A program made the translations under genes and the position numbers. A stretch of 64,000 nucleotides of DNA from positions 186,001 through 250,000 of the forward strand of contig NZ_FTNF01000009.1 of NCBI RefSeq assembly GCF_900156065.1, written 5' to 3'. Origin of the DNA: Micromonospora avicenniae. GTDB lineage: Bacteria > Actinomycetota > Actinomycetes > Mycobacteriales > Micromonosporaceae. Positions 42,501 to 49,853 of the stretch are shown here, one piece after another. Positions within the stretch are counted from its first letter, which is position 1. Each line of letters begins with the position of its first letter. The notes below the pieces were generated by a model. That model saw nothing but the letters and a program-made list of their open reading frames with translations. It ran no database searches and was not told the DNA's origin.

Positions 42501-43803
42501 CGGGTCGGACGCCCGGCCGATGCCCATGGGCGGGCTGGCTCGAGGGAGGCAGAGCGTCCTCCCGGACCTGCCCGAGTACCCACCCGCCGAGCACGACGAG
42601 GGGTACGGGCAGCCGTACCTCAACCGCCTGCACGTTCTTGCCGGCCCCGGATCGGCCGCTGCCGAGCGAGCGCCGGTGACCGACGTGATCACCGGCGCGT
42701 CGGACCTCGACAGTGCCCTCCAGGCAGGCGTGCCGCCGCCGGATCTGGCCGCAGCGTTGGACGCGCCGACGCTGCGGCGCCTCGTACCGCACCTGAGCGA
42801 CGCCGACGCCGGGGACGTGGCCGCCTTCTTCGCCGACCCGCGGGCGCGCGCGCTGCTGGACGGGGCGTGGCGGGATGCGCCACCGGACGAGCCGCTACTC
42901 GCCGAGGCCCTGATCCGGCAAATGGCCGAGCGGCCAGACCTGGCGCGCATGATCCTCGCGACGCCGGAGCTGTTCGACTCGTTGACCTCTCGCCCCCTGA
43001 CGTTGCACCACCTGGCGAGCCACCAACAGGCGATCGACGTCCTCGGTGACGTACTCGCCGAGATATCGGAGCGGGGAGCCGAGACGGTTGCCGCCCGGGA
43101 CGTGCCACCGCCACCCCGGCCGACCGCGCTCACTCCACGTCAGTTGAAGGTCAGCCAGAGGCTGCGCGCCCGGCGGCAGGAGAGCATCCAGGCCGGTTTT
43201 GATGTGGCCCGGTGCCACGACGACCAATTCCGATCCGACTACCTGCGACGCCTCTACGACGAAGCTGCGGCAGCGCAGCTGGAGCTGAACGCCATGGTCG
43301 TGCGGCTGGCCGGCGACCGCGGGCAGCCTGGCTGGCGTCGCGCGCCGAAGGCACACCGACGAGTTCTGGACAAGCTCGTGGAATACGACAATGATGCGTC
43401 GCGCCTGACGGATCTCGCGGCCGCGAAGTTGGAGTTTCGGCGGCTGGACGACTTGTACGACGCGCTACACGAGCTGAGCCGAGACCCGGATGTGGTGGTG
43501 CTCGAGATCAAGGACCGTTTCGTTCGCCCGCCGTCGAGTGGATACCGGGATGTGCTGCTCAAGCTACGTATGTCGAATGGGCACGTCGCCGAGCTGCGCC
43601 TTCATCTCGTCGCGCTGGAGGGGGTGGCGGAATGGGAACATGCGTTGTACGAGATCAGGCGGGACCTGGATGCAATCGCTGGAGCGGCGGGCCGGCCGTT
43701 GACACTGACTGAACGCGCGGTGCGAGACGGCCTGCTCCGGCGCGGACAGGATGCTTACTGGCGTGCGTTGGGCAACGACAGAGGTGGGGTGTCGGAGGGA
43801 TGA
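39592..43803 (+). CDS. polymorphic toxin: CpnT-like N-domain, papain-like glutamine deamidase, C-terminal RelA/SpoT-like domain
   Basis: 1403 aa. Residues 1 to about 340 are a helical WXG100-like/CpnT-type N-terminal domain with one hydrophobic segment (about 140-160). About 345-600 is a Pro/Thr-rich linker and about 603-706 a charged coiled coil. About 803-976 is a papain-fold toxin domain with the triad C819 (G-I-N-C-V-D-C), H924 (G-S-H-I-S) and D939 (Y-L-D-P). The tip (about 1180-1376) resembles RelA/SpoT nucleotidyltransferases: D1274, K-D-R-F (1307-1310), S-G-Y-R-D-V-L-L, and G-H-V-A-E-L-R with E1334. ATG 39592 is used. The gene overlaps the putative immunity gene by four bases. Targets are unknown. 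Confidence 0.78.
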   Translation: MTLLPSPVPHPLDYAPWDLPGWIHEALDWVVGVEWPEGNERAVWDLADQWYAVAGALAAPRADAIQAAAEVQSGYGAVGAVPEAFEAAWRRLAEGDEAPLPVLLVVSSDLGRMVEECGCDIEAAKLEVWIELGILVVELLSLAVAAVLTAGAASPAAGAAIAASRVIVQQIFKRLAGQLARKSLRHGLKEAGERAARQVAEGGVRGLARRSALGGLAEAGEEAGISLATQAYQNSTGRRDGLDLTDLGASALGGLAGGAAAPLAGLGRHATGHGARIGEQFAREMAGEVIAENAAGLATGAGPTSLEDAARAAVSGGTGAATARADAALQARLDGRLDALASMDLGLPPDPGLPGPTEPVPPTAPRPPTDEASAPVTLAEAVSTGVAVHPPTASTPPVEPGPPQSFAVAAQPSVPGTNAGIPTSSAQPVLPVQPSTVVAQPPVTATLTDSPTLSTAGTASPPMTAGPPSLSGSAGIATATAGSTATAPPATSPIGSAAVATAPGPTASISTGWPAQPATPTPVLPTPTPAEPAAPAPPPVASAPATRVPEPVPGHRSTVPSVDGGGPPPRRPAVGGSWTPDQPLPPDPRPPADGSPGPVGMQGPRPTTPEWYAAAWAADRDAFELRRHRGHFEHQRRTHEENRRRDRAAERRRDAERTYDEIRWLISEGRELAQAGRHATAERYFAEARDRERWYHQQWDLAEEILAGTVASPRIGVDEENFQRINDDVGDLATGAVETSDRSALTGDRQPPPIDRSRRYGRPGGLRPPLALHQTDVERRVPRQPDGRVTRTPDPRQGDWFRLLNDGGPAADPTRGINCVDCTLSLFDTWVHGRPRVSAPRTFDAYAEGDVNRPLDGELNGPRRVEQVTGGRFQRLCEPGDDMPPAQRRYAIDRGYRNLRDQLVLGGHGSYAFVINTWEGGGSHISVALNQNGTVLYLDPQTGGIATRPLYPHTGTPNRYNSINLEVLVLGSDARPMPMGGLARGRQSVLPDLPEYPPAEHDEGYGQPYLNRLHVLAGPGSAAAERAPVTDVITGASDLDSALQAGVPPPDLAAALDAPTLRRLVPHLSDADAGDVAAFFADPRARALLDGAWRDAPPDEPLLAEALIRQMAERPDLARMILATPELFDSLTSRPLTLHHLASHQQAIDVLGDVLAEISERGAETVAARDVPPPPRPTALTPRQLKVSQRLRARRQESIQAGFDVARCHDDQFRSDYLRRLYDEAAAAQLELNAMVVRLAGDRGQPGWRRAPKAHRRVLDKLVEYDNDASRLTDLAAAKLEFRRLDDLYDALHELSRDPDVVVLEIKDRFVRPPSSGYRDVLLKLRMSNGHVAELRLHLVALEGVAEWEHALYEIRRDLDAIAGAAGRPLTLTERAVRDGLLRRGQDAYWRALGNDRGGVSEG

Positions 43804-44240
43804 ACCGACCCGGAGGTTTGGTGCTCCCAGCTTTCTTCAGCTACTACGAATCACCGATCAAGCTCGTGGAGACGACGGACGGTGGCGTGGCGGCGTGGCG
43901 CCTTTCCAAGGACACCGGCGGTTGGACTCCGGCGAACAAGCTCATCGACACTCTGCTCTTCGTTGGCGGGGACGAGATCGACGAGCTGACACGGGAGGAG
44001 TTCGTCCAGCAGACGGAGCGTGAGCGTGGTTACTACCTCACCGGTGAAGGTCCGATCTTCGCTCTCTACGAGACCGTCAGGGCCATCACGGATGCCCTGG
44101 CTCGGGAACGCCGCTACCCGACGCCCACCGAGATCGCTCTGATCGAGGGGGTGCGCCGGAGGACGTTCGTGATGTTCGAGGAGGAGTTGCAGCGGGCGGG
44201 TGATCCTGGTGCCGACCCGTCCCTGGGGCGGCAGCCCTAA
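43800..44240 (+). CDS. putative immunity protein of the toxin gene
   Basis: 146 aa with no recognised domain: a mixed fold (F-F-S-Y-Y-E-S-P-I-K-L-V-E-T-T-D-G-G-V-A-A-W-R-L) with an acidic middle and a helical C-terminus. The toxin stop and this start share ATGA, the position expected of a cognate immunity gene. The text is visibly less GC-rich than its surroundings, like the toxin tip. The immunity role is inferred from position only. Confidence 0.55.
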   Translation: MNRPGGLVLPAFFSYYESPIKLVETTDGGVAAWRLSKDTGGWTPANKLIDTLLFVGGDEIDELTREEFVQQTERERGYYLTGEGPIFALYETVRAITDALARERRYPTPTEIALIEGVRRRTFVMFEEELQRAGDPGADPSLGRQP

Positions 44241-44280
44241 ACAGCTTGCGAACGGCCGGGGCGTGCAAGAGTGTCGCGGT

Positions 44281-44871
44281 ATGGCTGACTCGCCCGCCAC
44301 CGGCAAGCCCGACGCCCCACCCGCGCAGAGCTTCGCCTGGTCGAACATGTTCGTCCACCCTGACGAGGACCCGCGCTCGGAGGGCGGCTTCGACGACGAG
44401 CGGACGGTCCTCGTCGAGTATCTACGTGACCAGCGGCTCACTCTGCAGCTCAAGTGCGCCAACCTCGACGCCGAGCAGATGGCCCGTCGGGCCGTACCGC
44501 CGTCCACGTTGTCGCTGCTCGGCCTGGTCCGGCACATGGCCGAGGTGGAGCGGGGGTGGTTCCGCCGGGTGATGGCCGGCGAGGACGCGCCGGCTGTCTA
44601 CCGCACGGAGAACGACCGGGACGCCGACTTCAACGGTGCGGTCGCGGATCCTGAGGTGGTCGCCGAGGCGTGGCGGAACTGGCGTACCGAGGTCGAGTTC
44701 GCCGAGCAGGTGGTGGAGCGGGCGTCCGACCTCGGGGTAACGGGTCGCAAGCGGAACGGGGAGGTCATCTCGCTGCGCGAGTTGCTGGTGCACATGATCG
44801 AGGAGTACGCGCGGCACAACGGGCACGCCGATCTGCTGCGCGAGCTGATCGACGGCCGGGTCGGCCAGTAG
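44281..44871 (+). CDS. DinB/DUF664 family protein (mycothiol transferase-like)
   Basis: 196 aa four-helix bundle. Metal-binding histidines are in L-L-G-L-V-R-H-M-A-E-V-E-R-G-W-F and H-M-I-E-E-Y-A-R-H-N-G-H-A-D-L-L-R, the DUF664 pattern of actinobacterial DinB-fold enzymes, several of which are thought to be mycothiol-dependent S-transferases. ATG 44281 is chosen because the domain begins there. It lies 40 bp after the immunity gene, and no function in the toxin locus is evident. Confidence 0.82.
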   Translation: MADSPATGKPDAPPAQSFAWSNMFVHPDEDPRSEGGFDDERTVLVEYLRDQRLTLQLKCANLDAEQMARRAVPPSTLSLLGLVRHMAEVERGWFRRVMAGEDAPAVYRTENDRDADFNGAVADPEVVAEAWRNWRTEVEFAEQVVERASDLGVTGRKRNGEVISLRELLVHMIEEYARHNGHADLLRELIDGRVGQ

Positions 44872-44894
44872 GTGTGACGCGACGGCGCCCGCTT

Positions 44895-44983
44895 CGATCC
44901 ACCCGGGATCAGTGAAGTTGGGCTGTCGAGGGGAAGATGATCACCCGACTTCCGCGAAGCCGGGTGGATCAACGGGTGGATCG
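44895..44983. repeat. inverted copies of GATCCACCCG
   Basis: CGATCCACCCG (44895-44905) has two complementary copies, CGGGTGGATC at 44961-44970 and at 44973-44983, and a near copy TGATCACCCG at 44939-44948. They can fold into alternative hairpins between the DinB and endonuclease V genes, so this may be a terminator. Confidence 0.4.
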
Positions 44984-44997
44984 AGTGGGCGGGGGCG

Positions 44998-45702
44998 ATG
45001 ACCGTGCCGGACCCGGCGGCCACGCCGGCCAGTGTGGCCGACGCGGTGGCCGTGCAGGAGGAGTTGCGATCGTGGGTGGACCTCGTCGGGCCCGGCCCGG
45101 CCGAGCCGGCGACGGTGGCCGGGCTCGACGTCGCGTACGCCGAGAGCGGTGACCTGCTCGCGGCCGCCGTGACCGTGCTCGACGCCCGCACCCTCGCGGT
45201 GCTCGACCAGGCCGTGAGCGTCGGCCGGCCCGCGTTCGGGTACGTCCCGGGTCTGTTCGCGTTCCGGGAACTGCCCGCGCTGCTCGCCGCGCTGGACCGG
45301 CTGACCAGCCGGCCCGAGCTGCTGGTCTGTGACGGGCACGGGTTCGCCCACCCGCGCCGTTTCGGGCTCGCCTGTCACCTCGGTGTCGTGACCGGCCTGC
45401 CGGCCATCGGCGTCGGCAAGACCCCACTGATCGGTACCTGGGCGGCGCCGGCCGCCGAGCGGGGTGCGTGGTCGGCGCTGCGCGACGGGAACGAGGTGGT
45501 GGGCCGGGTGCTGCGTACGCGCAGCGGGGTGAAGCCGGTCTTCGTCAGCGTCGGTCACCGGATGAGTCTGGACAACGCCGTGGCCCAGGTGCTCGCGTTG
45601 ACCCCGCGCTACCGGCTGCCCGAGACCACCCGGACCGCCGACCGGCTCTGCCGGGACGCCCTGGCCGCGGCGCGCACCGCGCCGCCACCCGAACGACGCT
45701 GA
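44998..45702 (+). CDS. nfi: endonuclease V
   Basis: Cuts DNA next to deaminated bases such as inosine. 234 aa. Motifs A-G-L-D-V-A-Y, G-Y-V-P-G-L-F-A-F-R-E-L-P and C-D-G-H-G-F-A-H-P-R-R-F-G-L-A-C-H-L-G-V carry the catalytic acidic residues (D, E, D), followed by I-G-V-G-K-T. All are intact and the length is normal. ATG 44998 follows a G-rich stretch with no strong ribosome site. Confidence 0.9.
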   Translation: MTVPDPAATPASVADAVAVQEELRSWVDLVGPGPAEPATVAGLDVAYAESGDLLAAAVTVLDARTLAVLDQAVSVGRPAFGYVPGLFAFRELPALLAALDRLTSRPELLVCDGHGFAHPRRFGLACHLGVVTGLPAIGVGKTPLIGTWAAPAAERGAWSALRDGNEVVGRVLRTRSGVKPVFVSVGHRMSLDNAVAQVLALTPRYRLPETTRTADRLCRDALAAARTAPPPERR

Positions 45703-45842
45703 CCTACCGACCACGCCCCGACCCGGGCGGACGAGCGGTGGAGGTATCGGCGAGTAATGAGGCACACATCCGGTGCGCTCTATGACAGGTGGGTCAGGTG
45801 GGGCGGTAGTAGCCTGACGCGGAAGCGAACGGCGAGGTGATC

Positions 45843-46892
45843 ATGTCGGTACGGCAGGTGGCGCGGCTCGCGACCGTCGGCGCGTTGCTCGGTGGCCTGG
45901 TGCTGCTCGGCGGGTCGCCGGCGCTCGCGGACGACGACTCGGTGCGGGTGGGTTCGGCCGGCAGCTTCCGGGCCGGTGGCTCGGCCGAGGGTGTGAACGT
46001 CGAGGTGCGTAAGCGCAGCGACGGCTGCGTGATGCTGCGTACGGCGCTAAGCCTGCGGCTGGACGGCCTGCGGGCGGACCAGGTGAGAATCCAGGTCGAC
46101 TACGGTGGCCGTTGGTTCCCGGTTCCCGCCAGCGGCGGCGGTGGCACGGTGAGCACGTCGCAGGTCGCACCGGCCAAGCCGTCGCTCTGCAAGGGCAAGC
46201 GCATCACCATGCGTTACCGGGTCGCCTTCGTGGCCGGGGCGCCGGGCGGGCGGCTCACCGTGATCGGCGAGGCCACCAGCGCGGCCGGCCGGACGCTGGG
46301 CCGGGGTTCTGATTCGGCGCGCGTGGACGGTGCGCGCGTGACCGCGTCCCCGACCCCGTCGAAGAAGCCGTCACCGAGCCCGACTCCGGTGGCCACCGAG
46401 GCGGCCGCCGAACCCGATTCGACCCCGGCGGTGCTGGCGGCACCGACCGGACCGAGCACGACGAACAACGCCAAGGAGTCCTCCGGCATGTCCTCGATCA
46501 TGTACATCGGCTTGGGCCTGGTCGCCCTCGGGGCGCTGCTGATCGGGCTGCTGGTGCGCAGGTCCCGGCAGGACAAGTCGGCCGCCGGCGAGCCGGCCGT
46601 GCCGTCGCCGGGCTTCCCGGGTGGCACCACCTACCGGGCCGGGGCAGGGGTGCCGGCCGCCCCGGCCCGCCCCGGCCAGGTGTACGGCCAGCCGCCCGCG
46701 TCCGGCGCGGTCTACGGCGTGCCCTCCCCACGGCCCGTGGGCGGCGGTGTCTACGGCAGCCGCCCGGCCGTCGAGCCGGACGAGACCCGGCCGGTCCCCG
46801 GGCAGCGGGGTGGCCACGGGCAGGAACAGGTCCCGTCGATGCCCGCCACCGGTGGTGAACACACCGTGCTCATGCCCAGGCTGCCCGACTGA
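45843..46892 (+). CDS. exported, membrane-anchored protein of unknown function
   Basis: 349 aa. A Sec signal peptide is predicted (basic start, hydrophobic 8-25, cut near A-L-A-D-D). About 125 residues outside form a beta-rich domain with two cysteines, followed by a Pro/Ser/Thr-rich stretch. One membrane helix (about 218-238) leads to a Gly/Pro-rich inside tail with V-Y-G-x-P repeats. ATG 45843 follows GAGGTG. Not a recognised family. It lies next to manB, and in orientation and spacing could be co-regulated with it, which is not shown. Confidence 0.7.
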   Translation: MSVRQVARLATVGALLGGLVLLGGSPALADDDSVRVGSAGSFRAGGSAEGVNVEVRKRSDGCVMLRTALSLRLDGLRADQVRIQVDYGGRWFPVPASGGGGTVSTSQVAPAKPSLCKGKRITMRYRVAFVAGAPGGRLTVIGEATSAAGRTLGRGSDSARVDGARVTASPTPSKKPSPSPTPVATEAAAEPDSTPAVLAAPTGPSTTNNAKESSGMSSIMYIGLGLVALGALLIGLLVRRSRQDKSAAGEPAVPSPGFPGGTTYRAGAGVPAAPARPGQVYGQPPASGAVYGVPSPRPVGGGVYGSRPAVEPDETRPVPGQRGGHGQEQVPSMPATGGEHTVLMPRLPD

Positions 46893-46960
46893 CCGAGGCG
46901 TGACCGGTGCCCTCCGATACGCTCAGGGTGCGTGACGACCTGCGGCCAAGGAGTGAACCG

Positions 46961-48346
46961 GTGTCTGATCTGTCCCAGATCGTGAAGGCGTACGACGTCC
47001 GCGGGACGGTGCCTGACCAGTGGGACGAGCGGACCGCCGAGGCCCTCGGCGCCGCGTTCGCGCAACTACTGAACGGCTCCGACGAGCCCGGCGACGCCGT
47101 CGCGATCGGGTACGACATGCGGGGCACCTCGCCCGGCCTGGCCGCCGCGTTCGCCGCCGGCGTACGCGCGGAGGGGCGCTCGGTCATCGAGATCGGTCTC
47201 GCCTCGACGGACATGCTCTACTTCGCTGCCGGGTCGCTGAACCTGCCCGGGGCGATGTTCACCGCGAGCCACAACCCGGCCCGCTACAACGGGATCAAGA
47301 TGTGCCGTGCCGGGGCTCGCCCGATCGGGCAGGACAGCGGGCTGGCCGAGATCCGTGACCGGGCGCAGGCGCTGCTGGACAAGGACGAGCCCCGCCCGGC
47401 CGGCGAGCCGACGCGGGCGGTCGAGCGGCGGGACATGCTGCCGGAGTACGCGGCGTACCTGCGCGAGCTCGTCGACCTGTCGCAGATCCGCCCGCTGAAG
47501 GTGGTGGTCGACGCGGGCAACGGCATGGCCGGCCACACCGTGCCGAGCGTGCTCGGCGACGCAGTGCTTTCGACGCTGCCGTTGGAGATCGTGCCGCTCT
47601 ACTTCGAGCTGGACGGCAACTTCCCCAACCACGAGGCCAACCCGCTCGACCCGGCCAACCTGGTGGACCTACAGCGGGCGGTGGTGAAGCACGGAGCCGA
47701 CATCGGGCTCGCCTTCGACGGCGACGCCGACCGGTGCTTCGTGGTGGACGAGCGGGGCGAACCCGTCTCGCCGTCCGCGATCACCGCGCTGGTCGCGGCG
47801 CGGGAGCTGGGCAAGTACCCGGGTGCCACGGTGATCCACGGTCTGATCACCTCCCGCGCGGTGCCGGAGATCATCCGGGAGCACGGCGGGGAGCCGGTGG
47901 TGGCACGGGTCGGGCACTCCTTCATCAAGGCGGAGATGGCCCGCACCAACGCGGTCTTCGGCGGCGAGCACTCCGCGCACTACTACTTCCGGGACTTCTG
48001 GTTCGCCGACACGGGCATGCTCGCCGCCATGCACACCCTGGCCGCGCTCGGCGAGCAGTCGCTGCCGCTCTCGGTGCTGGCGGGCGAGTACGAGCGGTAC
48101 GTCGCCAGCGGCGAGATCAACTCCACCGTGACCGACCAGGCCGCGACGATGAGTGACGTACGCGGCGCGTACCCGGACGCCGTGGCCGATGACCTGGACG
48201 GGCTGACCCTGCGTTTCCCCGACGGGGCATGGTTCAACCTGCGCGCGTCCAACACCGAGCCGCTGCTGCGGCTGAACGTCGAGGCACCCACCCGGGACCG
48301 GATGATCTCCCTCCGCGACGAGGTGCTCGACCGGGTTCGCCGATAA
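46961..48346 (+). CDS. manB: phosphomannomutase/phosphoglucomutase
   Basis: Interconverts mannose-6- and mannose-1-phosphate. 461 aa. The phospho-serine loop is T-A-S-H-N-P, the metal loop D-G-D-A-D-R, the sugar loop G-G-E-H-S-A-H and the phosphate loop R-A-S-N-T-E-P. AAGGAG precedes GTG 46961. TACGCT (46918-46923) is a plausible -10 box about 40 bp upstream. With manA (50867) and manC (9569) it covers fructose-6-phosphate to GDP-mannose. Confidence 0.93.
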   Translation: MSDLSQIVKAYDVRGTVPDQWDERTAEALGAAFAQLLNGSDEPGDAVAIGYDMRGTSPGLAAAFAAGVRAEGRSVIEIGLASTDMLYFAAGSLNLPGAMFTASHNPARYNGIKMCRAGARPIGQDSGLAEIRDRAQALLDKDEPRPAGEPTRAVERRDMLPEYAAYLRELVDLSQIRPLKVVVDAGNGMAGHTVPSVLGDAVLSTLPLEIVPLYFELDGNFPNHEANPLDPANLVDLQRAVVKHGADIGLAFDGDADRCFVVDERGEPVSPSAITALVAARELGKYPGATVIHGLITSRAVPEIIREHGGEPVVARVGHSFIKAEMARTNAVFGGEHSAHYYFRDFWFADTGMLAAMHTLAALGEQSLPLSVLAGEYERYVASGEINSTVTDQAATMSDVRGAYPDAVADDLDGLTLRFPDGAWFNLRASNTEPLLRLNVEAPTRDRMISLRDEVLDRVRR

Positions 48347-48407
48347 GATCGCCTGCGCCGCTCGGCACCGCCGACGGTGAAGCCGCACACGTGGAAGGAG
48401 CCGCGCC

Positions 48408-48593
48408 GTGGCCCTGGATCCGCAGTTGCTCGAGATACTCGCCTGTCCGGACACGCACCACGCACCGCTGAACTACGACGCGCAGGCGCAGACGCTGACC
48501 TGCACCGAATGTGGCCGCATCTTCGAGGTCCGCGACGACGTGCCGGTGCTGCTGCTGGACGAGGCGCGCGGTGGCCCGGGGCAGCAGTCGTGA
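48408..48593 (+). CDS. Trm112-like zinc-ribbon protein
   Basis: 61 aa, Trm112/YcaR family: L-L-E-I-L-A-C-P and T-C-T-E-C-G-R-x-F-E-V-R-D-D-V-P-V-L-L. Three cysteines remain from the usual C-x-n-C...C-x-x-C set, and the first pair is reduced (C-P-D-T). Such proteins can activate methyltransferases. Here the gene is coupled by GTGA to the SIS isomerase gene, a common arrangement in actinobacteria. GGAG precedes GTG 48408. Confidence 0.88.
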   Translation: MALDPQLLEILACPDTHHAPLNYDAQAQTLTCTECGRIFEVRDDVPVLLLDEARGGPGQQS

Positions 48594-49786
48594 TCGACGG
48601 GACCGCCGGGGTCAGCGGCCACCGGGAAGCCGACGAGGCCCTGCTCGACAACGCCGACGCGCTCGCCGAACGCGACCCGGGCGGCATGCTGCGGCACACC
48701 GCCGCGGCCGGCGCGCAGGTCCGCGAGTCGGCTGCGCTCGCCGCCGAGGCGAACCTGTCCGTACTCGCCGACGAGGGGCGGCCGAGGGCCGTGGTCATCG
48801 CCGGCATCGGCACCGCCGGCCGCACCGGTGACGTCCTCGCGACGGTCGCCGGACCGCGCTGCCCGGTGCCGGTCATCCCGCACCGCAGCGCCGGCGTACC
48901 GGGCTGGGTGGGCGCGGCCGACGTGGTCATCGCCGTGAGCGCCTCCGGCCGCAGCCCCGAGGCGCTGGGCGCCGCGGAGGCGGCGCACCGGCGTGGGGCG
49001 CGGCTGGTCGCGGTCGGTGCCCCCGACTCCCAACTCCAGTCGGTCGCCGAGCGGGCGCGCGCGCCGTTCATCCCGGTGCCCCGACGCGCCCCGGCCCGGG
49101 CCAGCCTCTGGGCGCTCACCGTGCCGGTGCTGCTCGCCGCCCGTACGCTCGGGCTGGTCAAGGTCAACGAGGCGGACCTGGCCGAGACCGCGGCCCGGCT
49201 CGACGCGGAGGCCGACCGGTGCCGACCCACCGCCGAGTCGTTCGTGAACCCGGCGAAGTCGCTGGCCCTCGGACTGGCCGGGTCCATCCCGATCGTCTGG
49301 GGCTCGTCACCGCTGGCGACCGTCGCGGCCCGCCGCTTCGGCGACACCCTCTCGGCGAACGCGCGGTACCCCGTCGTGACCGGGGCGCTGGGTGAGGCCG
49401 GGCGGGGCCGGGTCGGCCTGCTCGACGGGGTCTTCGGTGGTCTCGTGGAGGGCGAGCGGGACATCTTCGCCGACCCGGACGAGACCGTCGGCGACGCGAC
49501 CCGGCTGCGGCTGGTGCTGCTGCGCGACGGCGGGCTGAACGCCGAGGACGACGCCGACGAACCACTCGCCGTCGAGGAACGTCGTGCCGAGGCGGTGCAG
49601 ACCCTCGCGGAGCGCCGTGGCGTGCGCTGCGACGTGGTGACCGCCGAGGGCGGGTCCGCGTTGGAGCGGCTCGCCTCGCTCACCGCGGTTCCGGACTTCG
49701 CCTCGATCTACCTGGCCCTGGCCCACGGGCTGGACCCGATGGCGGTGCCCGCCATCACCGAAATGAAGGAGCTGTCGAACCAGTGA
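48590..49786 (+). CDS. SIS-domain phosphosugar isomerase (PGI/PMI-like)
   Basis: 398 aa, two SIS domains: V-V-I-A-G-I-G-T-A-G-R-T-G-D-V, V-I-A-V-S-A-S-G-R-S-P-E-A and I-P-I-V-W-G-S-S-P-L. The C-terminus has the conserved H-G-L-D-P-M. Family members isomerise glucose-6- or mannose-6-phosphate to fructose-6-phosphate. In mycobacteria the homologue also sits between manB and manA. GTG 48590 overlaps the Trm112-like stop. Activity may be partly lost in some members and is not judged here. Confidence 0.85.
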   Translation: MIDGTAGVSGHREADEALLDNADALAERDPGGMLRHTAAAGAQVRESAALAAEANLSVLADEGRPRAVVIAGIGTAGRTGDVLATVAGPRCPVPVIPHRSAGVPGWVGAADVVIAVSASGRSPEALGAAEAAHRRGARLVAVGAPDSQLQSVAERARAPFIPVPRRAPARASLWALTVPVLLAARTLGLVKVNEADLAETAARLDAEADRCRPTAESFVNPAKSLALGLAGSIPIVWGSSPLATVAARRFGDTLSANARYPVVTGALGEAGRGRVGLLDGVFGGLVEGERDIFADPDETVGDATRLRLVLLRDGGLNAEDDADEPLAVEERRAEAVQTLAERRGVRCDVVTAEGGSALERLASLTAVPDFASIYLALAHGLDPMAVPAITEMKELSNQ

Positions 49787-49853
49787 TCGAACGTTGTGAG
49801 CGGCGCGGGACCCCGTCTCGTAGCGGGGTTGCGTGGCTCAGCGGAGCGGCGGC

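Noticed and set aside
20778..46960. classical mobile island with integrase, IS element or tRNA attachment site
   Set aside because: None of these was seen at either edge or inside the interval.
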